From: Nigrospora sphaerica | Taxonomy: Eukaryota > Ascomycota > Sordariomycetes > Amphisphaeriales > Apiosporaceae | Assembly: GCA_018287875.1 (NCBI GenBank) | Contig: JAGVVL010000001.1 | Location: forward strand, 992,001 to 1,056,000 | Direction: 5' to 3' | DNA length: 64,000 bases | Part shown: positions 51,716 through 63,914 of the stretch, piece after piece | How the letters are laid out: each line of letters starts with the position of its first letter | Position numbering within the stretch: the first letter of the stretch is position 1 | The notes under the pieces: model-generated | What the model was told of the DNA's origin: nothing | Database searches by the model: none | Seen by the model: the letters and a program-made list of their open reading frames with translations, nothing else | Program-made: the position numbers and the translations under genes

Positions 51716-53979
51716 ATGGTAGCAGGCGCTGGCCCGCGGGTGCGCCGCACGGCGCAAAACACGCAGTCTACGTATGTTCTTCGTCCACGCCTTGCGCGCG
51801 CTGTTTGTCATCCTTCTAACCCACCGTTGCTAGCTACAACCTCGCCCGCCGCGTCCACACCGTGCAGGCTTATCCCGTCCTTTCGCCACAAGGCGCCACG
51901 ATCCTCCTCTATGGGCACGAAGACGGACTCACCATCGTATGGCGGGGGGGTCGGCGCTTCAAGGCTTCGGTCTACGACGACCTGGCCCAGAAGCAAAAGG
52001 CCAAGCAAAACGGCGCGTCCGCCGACGAGGATGCCGTCATGATCATCGACTCGGACGACGAGACGGCTGCCGGCGCGAAGGGCGGCGGCTTTGTCGACAA
52101 GCCACAGTTCGAGGAGGATGCCGAGGACGACTCGCCCCATACCGAGTTTACGCAAACGCTGGACCTGTCGGTGGGCTCCGCCGTCTTCCACATCGCGACC
52201 TTCCCCATGATGCCCTGCGCCGCCGAGGACGCGGCCTGGAACGGGGCCGACATTCTTAAGGAGAAGATCGTGTGTGCCATTGCGTGCGCTAGCCGCGAGA
52301 TCTACCTCGTCACGGTGCCTCTTACCCCGCCGTCGCCCGCCAGCAAGGCGCGGGAGGAGCTACAGGCGACTCTGCTCGCCGGGAAAGCAGGTAACGGCAA
52401 ATGGGGAGAGTTGTTGACGCTGCTGGGCGGCCAGGAGAAGTACAGCGACGGCCTGGCCATGACGCTTATCAAGCCCAAGGCAGCGTCAGAGCCTAGCAAG
52501 ACTCCGGAACGCTCGCGCTCGGCCGGCAGAGCCGTCGCACGTGCTGTGGTGGCAGCTCACACAAAGGAGGCGTCCGGCACTCTTCGGCTCTGGGATGTGC
52601 CTCTGGAGCGGGCAGTGAAGGGTCGCGCCATCGAGCCTTTCCAGACGGAATACCTGCCAAGCCCACTCTCCTCCATATCCTTCAACCCGACACACTCAAC
52701 CCAACTTCTTTGCAACGCCTCCACCCAGGCCGTCAGGATATACGACTACGCTCAGGCATCTATGCCTCCCGACGATCTTTCAGAAGGTCCCTTCCCGTCA
52801 CAGGGCTCATGGCTGATCTCGTTGTACCCGCCGTTCGCACGCCCCTCTTCGTCTCGCAAGCCCGTTATCGCTACAGCGTGGATTGCCCACGGACGGGCTG
52901 TCCTTGCGCTGCTAGCGGACGGACAGTGGGGCATCTGGGATATCGACGGGGTCTCTCCCGATGGCCCAGCTTTGTTCGGCACCCCGAAACCGGGCATCCG
53001 CGGGGCTGGCTTGACGTCGTTCAGCGCACATGGCTATGTGGAAGGCACAAGCCCATTGCGTAACCCTGGCACGCAACGGGCCGGGGGTGCCAACAGCGAT
53101 TTCGTGCCCATGACCCCGCATTCCCGACGCGAGGCATTAACCTCATCCAGTGGGCCTGAGCGGTTGTATTCGGTCAAGGGCGGCATCGTAGTCACGCCAC
53201 TCCCGGCGCGGGGAACCAGCACTGCGGACGAAAGCGCCGTCCTGTGGGTCGGCGGCTCTGAACACGTCCTTGTGATACCTGGCGTTTTGAAATTTTGGGA
53301 GGCCCAGTTGCGGAAAGGAGCGAATGCCGGGGCCAACCTGTTCAGCGGCGTGCAGCCCACTCGTATGGTACGCCTGAGTGATCTCGCTGTTGGTCTCATG
53401 GGCGAGCGATGTACGGGTGTCGCTGCCATCCCGCGATCCGCCGCCGGTGGCGATGCGTCGACGGGTGAAGGCCTGCCTGTCGATGTGGTTGTCTGCGGCG
53501 AAACGCGGCTCATTATTGCACGCGAAAGCGAGACGGTCGTTGGTACTCGGATTGGGGGCATAATGGGTCGACGGAAGGGCTTCGGTGACTCGGCACGGGA
53601 AAACAGTGCCATCGTCGTTCACCCCCGCCCGGAACAGCCTCCGAGCAAAGCCTACAACTTATCGTTCAACCCGAAGCGGAAACTATCCAGCGCTGGCTTT
53701 CTGTCGACCGACCCCGAGAAGCCAGCCACGAAAGTAATGCCTTCGACCGAGTCGGGTGATGACGCGGCTTCGGCTCATGCCGCCCGCGCGCAAAGCGGAT
53801 TTGCGTTCGCCGACAGTCTGAATGCGGCTGCCGACGTACTCCAGGCAGATGATGAGGCGGAACGGGACGTCGAGGTCGAAATGCTCGATATTATGGCGAT
53901 TGACCGGAAACTCGACGCCATGGATGATGACGCGAGCGGACGAGGGAGGGACAGGAAAACGGTCATGTTCTCGTCTTGA
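51716..53979 (+). CDS. nup37: Nucleoporin Nup37, 2 exons, 733 aa
   Basis: Exons are 51716-51771 and 51834-53979; the intron joins QST|YNLARRVHTVQAYPV. The protein resembles the long Nup37 of filamentous ascomycetes, a beta-propeller subunit of the outer-ring Y-complex (Nup120-associated) of the nuclear pore. Features are the basic N-terminus, SPQGATILLYGHEDGLTIVWRGG, an acidic linker (VMIIDSDDE), propeller-like blades (SGTLRLWDVPLERAV, PSPLSSISFNPTHSTQLLCN, AVLALLADGQWGIWDIDGV), VVVCGETRLIIARE, and a disordered C-terminal tail from about residue 600 that contains DDEAERDVEVEMLDIMAIDR and ends KTVMFSS. The length is close to that of Chaetomium Nup37 as I remember it. There is no membrane segment. 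Identification rests on recognition of the family, without alignment. Confidence 0.85.
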
Positions 53980-55905
53980 GAGGAGGCAGCCTCACGCCGG
54001 CGGGTCCTCGAGGGACATTAACCTACTTGCTTCGCCACAGCATGCATCAATGTACGATACCCAAGCTGACGGTGTGAAGTCTTCAGCGCAGTTGGCCCTT
54101 TGGATGCGCCTGGCAGGAGCCCAACATCTATACGCGATGGCGGGAGCAGTCTGCCGTGGCCCGCATACCCGGTGATGTATCCCAAGCGACGCCCCGACTT
54201 AACGGACTCCCGATACCCCCTATCGGCGACGTCCTGGCCGACGGGACGACCCCTTCCGCGTCCGTCTGCTGTGACTGTCAGTTCTCCATTGTTCGAATCC
54301 CACATTCCGCGAGGCAAGGTGGAGTACAAGGCGAGACCCTTCCTTGATGCTCTGTAATCCACGCGGTAAAGCAAATGGCCTCCGTGCCACGCGCCAGAGC
54401 CTCATCCGATCTCACGAGAGGGGAGGCAACGTCGTTCTTTAGACGGACGCGCGCCAAGTGCCCAAAACATACAAACTTGATAGACCTCATGCTCTCCTGA
54501 CTCGCGCTGGTCCTGTTATCCGCCCCGGCCGCTTGCCATGTCCGAAAGGAAAGGCTCGCCAAGGGGTGGGGGACTCTTCACGCAGTTGGGTGGTTGCGGT
54601 GCTTGGTACATACATGGTTCTGATTGTTGTTTGGCGTCGGCGGGCCGTGTGCTCGTCGTGGAGTCGCAGTGCCGCTCTCGCTGCCCATCTCTGACGTGAA
54701 CCGAGATCCACGACGTAATAGGGAGGTGGGATGAGTCCATTTGGGGCAGCGTGCGCGCTGGGCTGCTTGTCCGTCTGCGCGTTTCCCCGCCCCGAGTCGG
54801 CTCAATCCTTGGCCTGTCGTCTTCCGGCCCAACGGGTTCTAAGGTTGGTTGCCCGGGCGGTCCGGGTCATCGCCAGCAAGCACCAGGCGACGGGCTCTGC
54901 GAATATCCTGACTTTGGGATGATTTGGCTCCTGCCATCCCTTCGAGCCCATCGGCCGTCTGACCACCGTCACATGTCGCAACCTACGGCCGGCAGGGTGA
55001 TGGATGACGGCGGAGAAACAACCGCCAGAGCACCAGCGGCCGAATGACGAGCACAGCGTCGTACTACAAACAGACTGTCTTGATCTTCTGGGTTTGGCGT
55101 TCCGCCAGCCTTTTACACGGCTTTGAGCCGACATGACCAACAAACACCATCATGTTGCTTCCTCGTCTTGGTAGAGTATGTTCGCCGAGCGCAGGCCTAT
55201 GCATCATGTACAGCTGGCGTACACCAGAGGTTCAGGGCGGCGCAATGTAGTATCCGCTTTGGCCGCCTCGCCTGCAGCTTTGTTCCTCGGGCCCCGGAGC
55301 TTATGTACTCCGCATAGGGGCAGCCCCCGAACGTCGTGGTTTAGTCCTCGCAGTTCCTCACCGGGCCCACCCGGGATAACATCGCCCACGCGTGCAAAAC
55401 GACGCCAAGACCTGCTCGCTAACCTTCTTTCTATACGCTGAGGGTTTTTCTGGTCGCCCAGGCTCTATGACGGGGCTTGAGTATACAGGTACTACCCAGC
55501 CTACAACGCAAGCCTTCCTTCCTGGCTTTTTAAGAGCTCACCTGTGAGTCGTAGAAGGAAGTCGTGATAGGGCAAAGCATACTCAGCTGATAATCACAGG
55601 TCGGACCGCGACGCAGACAAGCCATTCCGGACCCTGAACTCACGCGATTCCCCGTGATTTCCTGAAATAGCCCCGCCCCCAGAGTGTCGTAGGTCTCTCT
55701 CCGTTAGTCTTGACCCGGCCTTTTTTACGAGACGCTGGTAAGGTTTCCATGTGTGGATCCCCTCGCTGGGCGGAGGAGTACGCGAGGCAGACAGGTGCAT
55801 TCCAACGAAATGAAAAGGGGCGGCAATATCTGGGCCACCTGGTAGGCATCCGGCACTTGTAATGTAGCTCATGTGTTATTATCCACCACGGACGTCAGGA
55901 ACCAA

Positions 55906-55925
55906 CCCCCCCCCCCCCCCCCCCC
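55906..55925. repeat. Poly(C) run, 20 nt
   Basis: Uninterrupted C tract. Confidence 0.9.
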
Positions 55926-56157
55926 ACGAGGTGCAACGGGCGCGCCAAGTAACATAGGGGCAAGGGATGAGGGGTGAATCGGCGTACCAGATCTCCCGCC
56001 GAGAAAGGCGCAGAGGAAGGACGGTACTGGCGATGCCGGGCCGCCAAGGCCGCTGCTTCCGGTGGGAAAAAAGAGACATGGTCGAGGTTTCCCCAGCGTC
56101 CCCCAAGATTGGGTGCACTGTTTTTTCTGTCTCGCGTTGCCGTTAGACCCGTTGCTA

Positions 56158-56428
56158 CAGTTAGGAGTCAAAAAAACCGCCAATCTATCCCCAGCCGTCC
56201 CCAACCCCATATAGAGGCTTAATTTCAATTACAATTAACTTAACACACGCACATCGTAGAAGTAAGCCAGTTATACCGCTTTATTCGTTAAAGTCTGGAC
56301 TTTCTATTAGGCCTTAGTATTTTGTATACCAGCCGCGGGCTGCAATGACAGCTGCAAGACGCCTTGTGGAGTCGAAGATGCGAGAAGCGCGTTTTCCGAA
56401 AATTGGCGTTTTTTGGGCTCCCCCACTG
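56158..56428 (-). mobile_element. Internally deleted Tc1/mariner-type element (MITE-like), 271 bp
   Basis: Terminal inverted repeats start CAGT at both ends: 56158-56184 on the plus strand, and the reverse complement of 56402-56428. Nineteen of 27 positions match without gaps, including a shared A-rich block followed by GCCAAT. TA lies immediately outside each end (56156-56157 and 56429-56430), the expected TA target duplication. Read on the minus strand, a short open segment runs to a stop at 56314-56316 and encodes RIFDSTRRLAAVIAARGWYT followed by KY-stop. This resembles the C-terminal end of fungal Tc1/impala-like transposases. The 5' terminal repeat is therefore joined almost directly to the last codons of the transposase, then its 3' UTR and 3' repeat. 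It is AT-richer than its surroundings. It cannot move on its own. Confidence 0.8.
56314..56382 (-). pseudogene. Transposase C-terminal remnant
   Basis: The last 22 codons plus stop of a Tc1/mariner-type transposase survive inside the deleted element; the DDE catalytic part is gone. Confidence 0.7.
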
Positions 56429-57816
56429 TACCATAACCGTTCTAGCAAGCAAACTTAAATTTGCCAGCGGTTGGGGCAAACGGTTTTCCCGTGGCTGGGG
56501 GGAGGACAAGCTTGCGGCGCTAAGGTTCCAGCAGCCACCCGCCGTCGTTGTCATCGCTGTCACCTCTGGCACCAGTCACGCACGAATGACAAGGAGCCCA
56601 TTTCCGACGGTGTTGCGCCGCCCGCGGGAGCCCCGAGGGCGGCCGCCGTGGTAACAGCCAGCGAAGCGTGTCCTTCCCCCGTCATCCGCTGATGAGCAAA
56701 CGACAGCAGTTTGGTGCCCCCCTCTCGGCAAGCCAGCACGGGAGCCGGTAGCAAGTTGGAGGAGGGGAACGGCGGCTGCGGAAAAGAAAGTCAAGCGATT
56801 CGCCGACCGCATTGTCGTCATCTTATTTCTTCCCCCTCCCCGCCAGCACGCGTTTTGCTTGTTTGCCTTGTCCTCCGGCCACTGCGTGCTGCAAATAACC
56901 CGCTGTTAAAAGTTCACCCGCGGAAGGGCGGGGGGCAGGGATGGGCCGACCTTGGGCGACCTGGCGAGGGGGGTTCGTCGCGGTCACGGACAAACGACGC
57001 GATCGTCGCCGGTAATAAAGGGAAACCCTAACTCATGATCCGGTCGCAATCCCGCAGGCGCGGCGCTGTCGAGTACGGGGTGGTGGCACGGAAGCGGTCT
57101 AGTCTCTCTAAACGTCGACTGCCCGTCGGGTGTGCCGGCGTAGGCATGGGAAAGAGAGAGGGAAAGTATAAAGAGAGAGGGAGGGATGGAGAGACGAGAA
57201 CACGGCGCCCTCTTGGCATCCGGTGCTCACCATCTAGGCCGTCGTTCCCGGGTATCCGGGTATGATGGGTTATCAACAGCCACCAACCCTGCATCCCGCG
57301 CAGGGGCCCTCTCACGTTTCAGTATTTACGTGCTGAATGTCGTTTAGACAACCGATGAAAGCCGTCGATTTCGGATAGATGCAGCGGTTCCTTCGGCGGG
57401 CGAGGAGAAAAACAGGAGCTGCGATAGCTAGCGGCCTTACGATGCGCAAGTAGTCGCCCAGGCTTCGCCACGCGGCTGAGCATTGATCCTACGTCGTCCG
57501 GTTCACCAGTGGAGGATCTGGATCAGCACGCGAAAAATGCAACCAAGCAAGAACAGACGGCACCAAGGATGCTTCGCCCGTTCTTTTTCTTCCCCTCCCC
57601 TGCCATGGGCCTTCCGGCTACCCGACGTGTTGCACCGGTCCAACCAGCAGCGGCCGCCGTCCCCTGCATGGGCCCGGCGCCGAACAGGTGACATACCATT
57701 TATGCGCGGAACTATCTATCCCCTTCTTGCTTCCGGGCTGGCTCGAATCTACACCGCCCGTCATCCCGGCCGATCCGAGATTGCCCACGTGTAGGGCGAG
57801 GTGGGCGGGCTTCGCT

Positions 57817-57825
57817 TATTATAAG
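57817..57825 (+). promoter_or_regulatory. Possible TATA-like element of the multicopper oxidase
   Basis: TATTATAAG lies about 105 bp upstream of the ATG at 57929, in otherwise GC-rich DNA. Suggestive only. Confidence 0.3.
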
Positions 57826-57928
57826 AGACCCGGGCCGGTAAGGCACTGGCTAAGCGTCTTCCACCTTGCCCGGCAGCGACTGTCTCCCTCTCCTTCCTCT
57901 TTCAATTGTCGTGTTTGTCTCCGCCGGG

Positions 57929-59904
57929 ATGATCTTCTCCCCTGGGAGACTCGGGTTGCTCGCCGGCTTTCTGGCGCTGGCTCTCCAGCCGGGCCGGGCT
58001 GAGCCGAAAGCCGTTCGCCACGATAAGTCCTGGCAGCCCGACTACGTGCTGGTGGCTACGGCGGGAAACATCACCCTCAACTGCGGGTCTCGGTACTCGG
58101 TGACTTACAACGGCACCTCTCCGGCCCCGGCGCTGTACATGCGGGAGGGTCAGACGACGTGGGTGCGGGTTTACAACAACATGACTGACCAGAACGTCAC
58201 CACGGTATGTCCGCTCCCCAGCCCTTGATCTCCTCCCGCGCATGCTGCTACTGTTGCTGACCTTAAGCCATAGCACTGGCACGGCCTCAGTCAGAGATTG
58301 GCGCCCCTCTCGGATGGCTCGCCCTACGTCGCCCAGTGGCCGACTGCTCCTGGCGAGTACTTCGACTATGAAGTCCGCCCCGAGATCGGCGACGCGGGAA
58401 CCTACTTTTACCACTCTCACGTTCTCCTCCAAGCTATGACGGCCCATGGTCTGGTCATCGTCGAGTCTGCCAACCAAACTGAGCCGTATGAGTACGACGG
58501 CGACATCCCTATGGGGTTTTACGACTTTTACCGCCGAGAGGACGACGACCTGGTGGCAGGTCTCTACGCCACTCCCTTCCGGTGGGTCGGCGAGCCAAAT
58601 GCTCTGCTGCTGAACGGGTATTCGGGCACCGCCTCCTTCAGCAACGCATCCGATCCCACGTGCCAGCCCCATGTCATCGACGTCGAACCCAGCAAAACGT
58701 ACCGTCTGCGATTTGTCGGTGGCACCGCTCTGTCCTTTGTCTTCATGGGAATCGAGCATCACGATGAACTTACCATCATCGAAGCGGATGGCCAGTACAC
58801 CAAGCCCGCCAAGACGGACCACATCCAGCTCGCGAGTGGCCAGCGCTACAGTGCTCTCCTGAGAACCAAGTCGCAGGAGGAGCTGCTCGCCCTTGGGAGG
58901 TCCACCTTCTGGGTCCGCTATGAGAGCCGAGACAGACCCACCATGGTCACGGGTTATGCTCTCATTCGATACAAGATGCCCGGGGCCGAGGCGAATTCGG
59001 TGGCACTGCCGAAAGACCTTCCAGATTCTCCTCCCGTGAATCTGACGACCAATCTGAAGGAATATTCGCAGTGGTTGGAGTACACGCTCGAATCCCTCGT
59101 GCCGAGGGAGCCGTTCCCGACCCTCGCCGAGGTGACCAGGACCGTAGTCATCACCATGAACCAAGTCATTGTCGACGGCAACTTTACCAACGGCAAAATT
59201 AGCGGCAACGTGCAATGGAGGTAAGTAACAACCAGAGACCGAATTCGGAGAGCGTGCGGGTGCACTGACAAAGGACACGACACAGCATGAACGGCTTGCC
59301 CTGGCAAGAAGACGCCATCGCGCGCGGAAACCGTGTGCCGTACCTCGTCAACGCCTACCTAACAGGCCAAACGCCCAACTATACGGCGGCGCTCGAGAAC
59401 AACGGCTGGGACCCCGTGTCCAAGGCATTCCCGGCGCGGGTAGGTGAGGTCATCGACATCGTGTGGGAGAGCAACTCGGGGCCGACGGGCGGGTGGGACA
59501 CGCATCCGATACACATCCACGGCGATCACGGCTGGGACATGGGGAGCGCCAACGGGACGTACAACGCCGTCGAGAACGAGAAGCGGTTCGCGAACGGCTA
59601 CGTGCCGGCCAAGCGCGACTCGCTACAGCTGTACCGCTATGCGAAGGGGGGGGAGCCTCACACGACCGCGGGTTGGCGCACGTTCCGGCTGCGCATCACC
59701 GAGGAAAACGTCGGCGCCTGGATGATGCACTGTCACGTCCTGCCGCACATGGTCATGGGCATGTTGACGGTGTGGGTGTTTGGCGATGTGGCTGACATCC
59801 TGAGGGAGATTCCGCAGCCGTACATATCCGGCTACCTCGAATACGGAGGCAGCGCGTACGGCAACGCCTCGTACGACCCGCTGGTTCTTCCGCACTTTAA
59901 TTGA
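57929..59904 (+). CDS. Secreted multicopper oxidase (ascorbate oxidase/laccase-like), 3 exons, 613 aa
   Basis: Exons are 57929-58204, 58274-59220 and 59286-59904, GT-AG. A signal peptide covers about residues 1-24. Three cupredoxin domains carry all four copper motifs: HWHGLSQ (His93, His95), FYHSH (His139, His141), HPIHIHG (His481, His484, His486) and HCHVLPHMVMGM (His556, Cys557, His558, His562, axial Met567). The type 1 axial Met suggests a lower redox potential than Leu/Phe laccases. The third motif is followed by Asp, not the common His (HGH). Many Asn-x-Ser/Thr sites suggest glycosylation. Family members oxidise phenols, ascorbate or metals with reduction of oxygen to water, outside the cell. 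The exact substrate cannot be assigned. The start is the ATG before the hydrophobic leader. Confidence 0.93.
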
Positions 59905-61594
59905 GTGCTGAGAAGGGCCTTTTCTAGGAGCACAGGAGTTAGAGGCGCGCACTTTTTGGCCTGGGGTATCCGACGCACAGGAAAGGCGTATATGTGGGTT
60001 GATTGGATCGCGGGGCCGGTGTTGCTTTTACGGGTAGCCTCATACCGCCTTACGACCGACGGGTCCCGTTCCTAATCATCAGTGGCAGTAGAAGTTGCAA
60101 GTGGTTGTCTAATGGAACATGACCTCAGTGGCAGGGCAGATCTCCCGCCTCGTACTTACATACTTCTGGACTCACTGAGAGGGTGAGGGGTAGTCTCGGT
60201 GTGCTCCGCTTCGCTTCGTTTCTGCCGTGATCCTCTCGAGCCGGCGATGGAGGCCCGGGAGGCAACCAAGCCATGGCCAGCCCCCCCCCCCCCTGCTTGG
60301 CAATAATTCTATCGCGCAGATCCGCCTTGCCTTGCCGTCTATCCATTCCAAAGGAGCGAGGGAGCCAGATCTACGGGGCGCCGTTCCTTGGTGACGGTAG
60401 TCGTGCGTACTTGTATCAGCCGTGTGTTGGGTCCTGAGTGGCTCTCGGTGATGGGGAGGGAAGGCGCCGCCGATCCGCGAAAGCGAAACCGAGAAAAGTG
60501 TTTAGGTACCTTTGGCCGCCAGTTGTTCACCTGGTAAGGATCCATTCTCGATGCCGGGGGGGCAGGCACGTTGTGGAGCCGCCAGCATCCGCGCCAGCCC
60601 CCATTGGAAAGCTTGACCTAACGACCCCCGACTCGACCGCCCTGTTCTTTGCAAGGGAAAAGAAGCGCGTGGCCAGGGTCTTTTGAAGCGTCGCAGGGGT
60701 GTTCTCTGTTGCGCGGCCGGGGTATAGCTTGTTTGCTGGCATGGATGCCCATCAGCCAGCCGTTGGTTGTCCCGTCTTCGTGACCTCCTGATTGGCCCCG
60801 TATGGAACTCCAGAGGCCCGTTGTCGCTCCCATCCATGGTCACGATGGAGTCGGGGGAAGCCCGAGTCGGAGTGCGCGACAGAGACTGACAGACGCTGAA
60901 TTACCTGCCCGCATTACCTACCTACCTGTCAAGGCACGGATGGCTAGTGCTTAGTGGCCAACAAGCCACCATTCGTCTACCGTGGCTGTGCGGTTTTCGC
61001 ATTCGCTCCCATCCTTCTTGCATCGGTGTGCGTGGGAAGTGGTAGTACCTTGTACCGCTGGGTGCCTTGTGTTACTGCGCCTCGAGCCCCAGGGCAACCA
61101 CCAATCAAACCGACCGGCAGCGTGTAGGTGACGCCGGGTATTAGAGTTTGAGTGTTCTTACCGGGCCCGATCCACCATGACAGGTTCCCCATCGTCAGCA
61201 ACGACAACCAGCCAGGGCTGGATGGGCCACTAGTCTAATCCCCTCTTCCACACTGCACCCCCTGGTTGTGGGCAAGGGTCCAGATACCCACGATGCCGTC
61301 CCAGACGCACGATAGCGAGTCCGCGCTGCGTCTTGAATCAGATTCCCGCGCCTTCGTGCTGGGCGTATATAACACGGCAGTATGTCTGCCCAGGTTCGGC
61401 CTGACCCCTGGAGCCCGCCATCTCTCCATCCATTCTTGTGAGCTTGGCTTGGACCCGCCGCCGCCGGTTGTAGTAGTCCACAACGCCAGCCGACGACCAT
61501 CACCGAGCATCGAGACGACGAGAGTAGAAACAGTCGGGCCCCCTGCCTCAGACAGGCCAGCAGACCTCGATACGAACCAGCCGCCGCCGGAGAC
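59905..61594. other. Intergenic, multicopper oxidase to Ost-alpha family gene
   Basis: No supported gene. TACCTACCTACC occurs near 60916. Confidence 0.5.
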
Positions 61595-63065
61595 ATGGGC
61601 AACAGCAGTTCGAAGACGGCCGACGATGGCAAATGCCACGCCGAGCCCTTCGGTGAAAGTAAATACACACGGGACGCACGCGGTTCCGAGACGGCCACTT
61701 GCTAACCATCTGCTCCACCTCAGCGCCGACGAAGCCCTTCGTGGGCTCCCAGGATTTCTACCACTTCAACATGGCCTTGTCAGGCGTGTGTGCCGCCATT
61801 TCCATCGTAGTAGCGGCGCTACTGCTCTTCCGGCATGCGACACATTTCAGTCGTCCCAAGCAGCAACTTGAGTACGTTCACTCCCGACCGGCTGACTCAC
61901 GCCTCGGCCGCAAAGTGGCGGGGAAGGGGGGGGCAGAAGGACCTTGGGCGTGCTGACTCGGGCACCTTCTCACTAGGATCATGCGCATCACCACCTTCAT
62001 CATCGTCTACGGCGCTGGGACGTACGCGGGCATCGTCAAGCCCGAGATCTTCAACTACATCCAGCCGTGGCTGGACCTGGCCGAGGCCTACGCGCTGGGC
62101 AACTTCTACCTCCTCATCTGCCGCTTCCTGGCCAGCAACCGCGACAGCCAGGGCAGCGGCGAGGTCGAGATGGAAGAGGTGTACCGGGCCCCCATGTTCG
62201 CCCTGCAGGCCCTGACGCACGACGACTGGCCGCTGGCGGCCCAGAAGAACCACAAGTCGTGGTTATTCGTCTTCCAGTACCCCGTCGTCTGCTTGGTCAT
62301 CGCCGTCCTCACCGACATCGCCGAGGCCCACGGCGTCTTCTGCTACAACAACAGCTCGCCGCACTTCGCCCACCTCTGGCTCAACATCGTTTCGAAAACC
62401 TGCATCGTGTTCGCCGTAAATGCCGTGGTTTTCAAGGTCATGAAGCTGCGCGAGGAGCTCAAGGCCCACCGATGCCTGCTGAAGCTGCTGTCATTCAAGC
62501 TTCTCATCGGTCTCCAATTCATTCAGCAGGTACGTTCCCACCTCCGACCCCTCTTCCTTCTGCTTCCAAGAGGGCCGCAGGGTTCAAAGACCCGAGGGGA
62601 ACCCACGACTAACCAGGTGACCGTTGCCAGATCGTCTACTGGATCCTCAGCGACATCAACCCATCCCCCCTGGACCCCACCGAGACGATGAACTACACCG
62701 ATATGCGCGTCGGCATTCCGAGCCTCGTCGTCATGCTCGAGCTCGTCGGTTTCTCGATTCTCTTCCACTTCGCGTACCCCATCACCCCCTACGTCCTGTC
62801 GCCGGAAAACCAGGCTCGCGAGGACGCCCACTACCAGGGCGGCCCCCTGGGCATCAAGGCCCTTCTTCAAATCCTCGATCCGAGCGAGTTCATCATCAGC
62901 ACCAAGTTCATGTTCACCATGAAGAAGAAGGCCCTGGATGGCCTGCAGGCGGTGCCGGGCGGCGACGACAACGCCCTGGAGCCGTATGGCCGCTCCAAGG
63001 CGACCTCGGATCCCGCGTCGACGACTCGGGAGTCAAGCCCGAGGGGCCAGTACGGCTCCGTCTGA
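61595..63065 (+). CDS. Ost-alpha/TMEM184 (DUF300) family membrane protein, 4 exons, 399 aa
   Basis: Exons are 61595-61658, 61724-61871, 61977-62529 and 62631-63065, GT-AG with matching phases (GE|TPTK, QQL|EIMR, FIQQ|IVYW). Six to seven hydrophobic segments span about residues 34-305. Recognisable parts are FYHFNMALSGVCAAISIVVA, MRITTFIIVYGAGTYAG, ALGNFYLLICRFLA, KLLSFKLLIGLQFIQQ followed by IVYWILSD, and MRVGIPSLVVMLELVGFSIL. These match the organic solute transporter alpha/TMEM184 family; the fungal members are poorly characterised, and yeast relatives are vacuolar or endomembrane proteins of unclear substrate. The hydrophilic C-terminus has FIISTKFMFTMKKKALDG and a Ser/Pro-rich tail. The start MGNSSSKT has a possible N-myristoylation signal (Gly2, Ser/Thr at 5-6). 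Family good; function unknown. Confidence 0.9.
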
Positions 63066-63914
63066 GCATGGCCGTGATTAGGCGACGGCCGGGGTCGGGT
63101 CTAGAATGGGGTGGGTTTCTTGGTTCATGCCTTGGACTGAGGTTGCCGAGGTGGACTTGGCGTATTGATCACCACCCCTACTTTGTTTTGTCTGTGAATT
63201 TATACCCCATCTATCTTTGCAGCTTCGCATCCTGCCGGATACTGCGATATCTGCTCTCTCATAGCACGGCGTTCGCTCGAAGTTAACCACGGACTCGTTG
63301 GTGATCGTTCCACGGAATGAATCGTCAAGGCCGGATATAGATTGCTGGCACATGTGTATTTATACAACTACGTTGGGTGCCGTTAAATCCATGAACACAG
63401 ACAGAAAGCATGAGCCCACGGAAAGTACGAACCTGTATTAAAGGAGTGGACCTTTGGCTAGCGTACTGTGCATAGCAAGTACTACAGATCCCGCAAAAGA
63501 AGGGTCGGCAACTGAGTGGGACTGGTGCACACAAGGTTCCTACGTTGGAAGCGATCTTCGCTAGTCGGCGGAATAGCGTACCGTTGCGGTGTTCGTGTGA
63601 AGCCGCGGCCACGGAACCGATCGATTGGATCTGTCAAAACCTAGGGCCAAGCGTTTCATGTGCTTGACCATCTCGATTTCCCGATAAAAAGGTGGTTGCG
63701 TTATGGAACGCGTTGCGCGCTGCCACGGCCTTGCATGACGTCACCGCCGGAGTAGTTTGTCCGTCGCGGGACAGGCAGCTTCAACTGCATCATTACGCAC
63801 GACTATGTAGCAACAATAAATAACACCAACCGTGTGTGCCCGAGGGAACTTGAGCTTCGACACCCGTGCAGTCGGTAAGAGCCTCACAATCAGAAACGAC
63901 TGTCATCGCCCGAG
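63066..63914. other. Intergenic before the edge gene
   Basis: No supported gene; presumably the 3' flank of the Ost-alpha family gene and the promoter of the next gene. Confidence 0.5.

Larger units (their letters stand above)
53980..57928. other. Intergenic region containing a deleted Tc1/mariner element
   Basis: No supported gene over 3.9 kb. It includes a 20-C run and the transposon remnant listed separately. A short inverted repeat (ACCTGTGA/TCACAGGT) lies at about 55541-55602. Confidence 0.5.

Noticed and set aside
54286..54310. tRNA-like TTCGAATCC box
   Set aside because: The bases flanking it do not form a T-arm stem, and no A-box or acceptor stem was found upstream.
55541..55602. 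Inverted repeat ACCTGTGA/TCACAGGT as a second mobile element
   Set aside because: Only 8 bp arms, no target duplication and no internal similarity to a known element.
57902..59278. Minus-strand open frame of 458 codons opposite the multicopper oxidase
   Set aside because: It is the antisense shadow of a clear, motif-complete gene and has no recognisable protein features.
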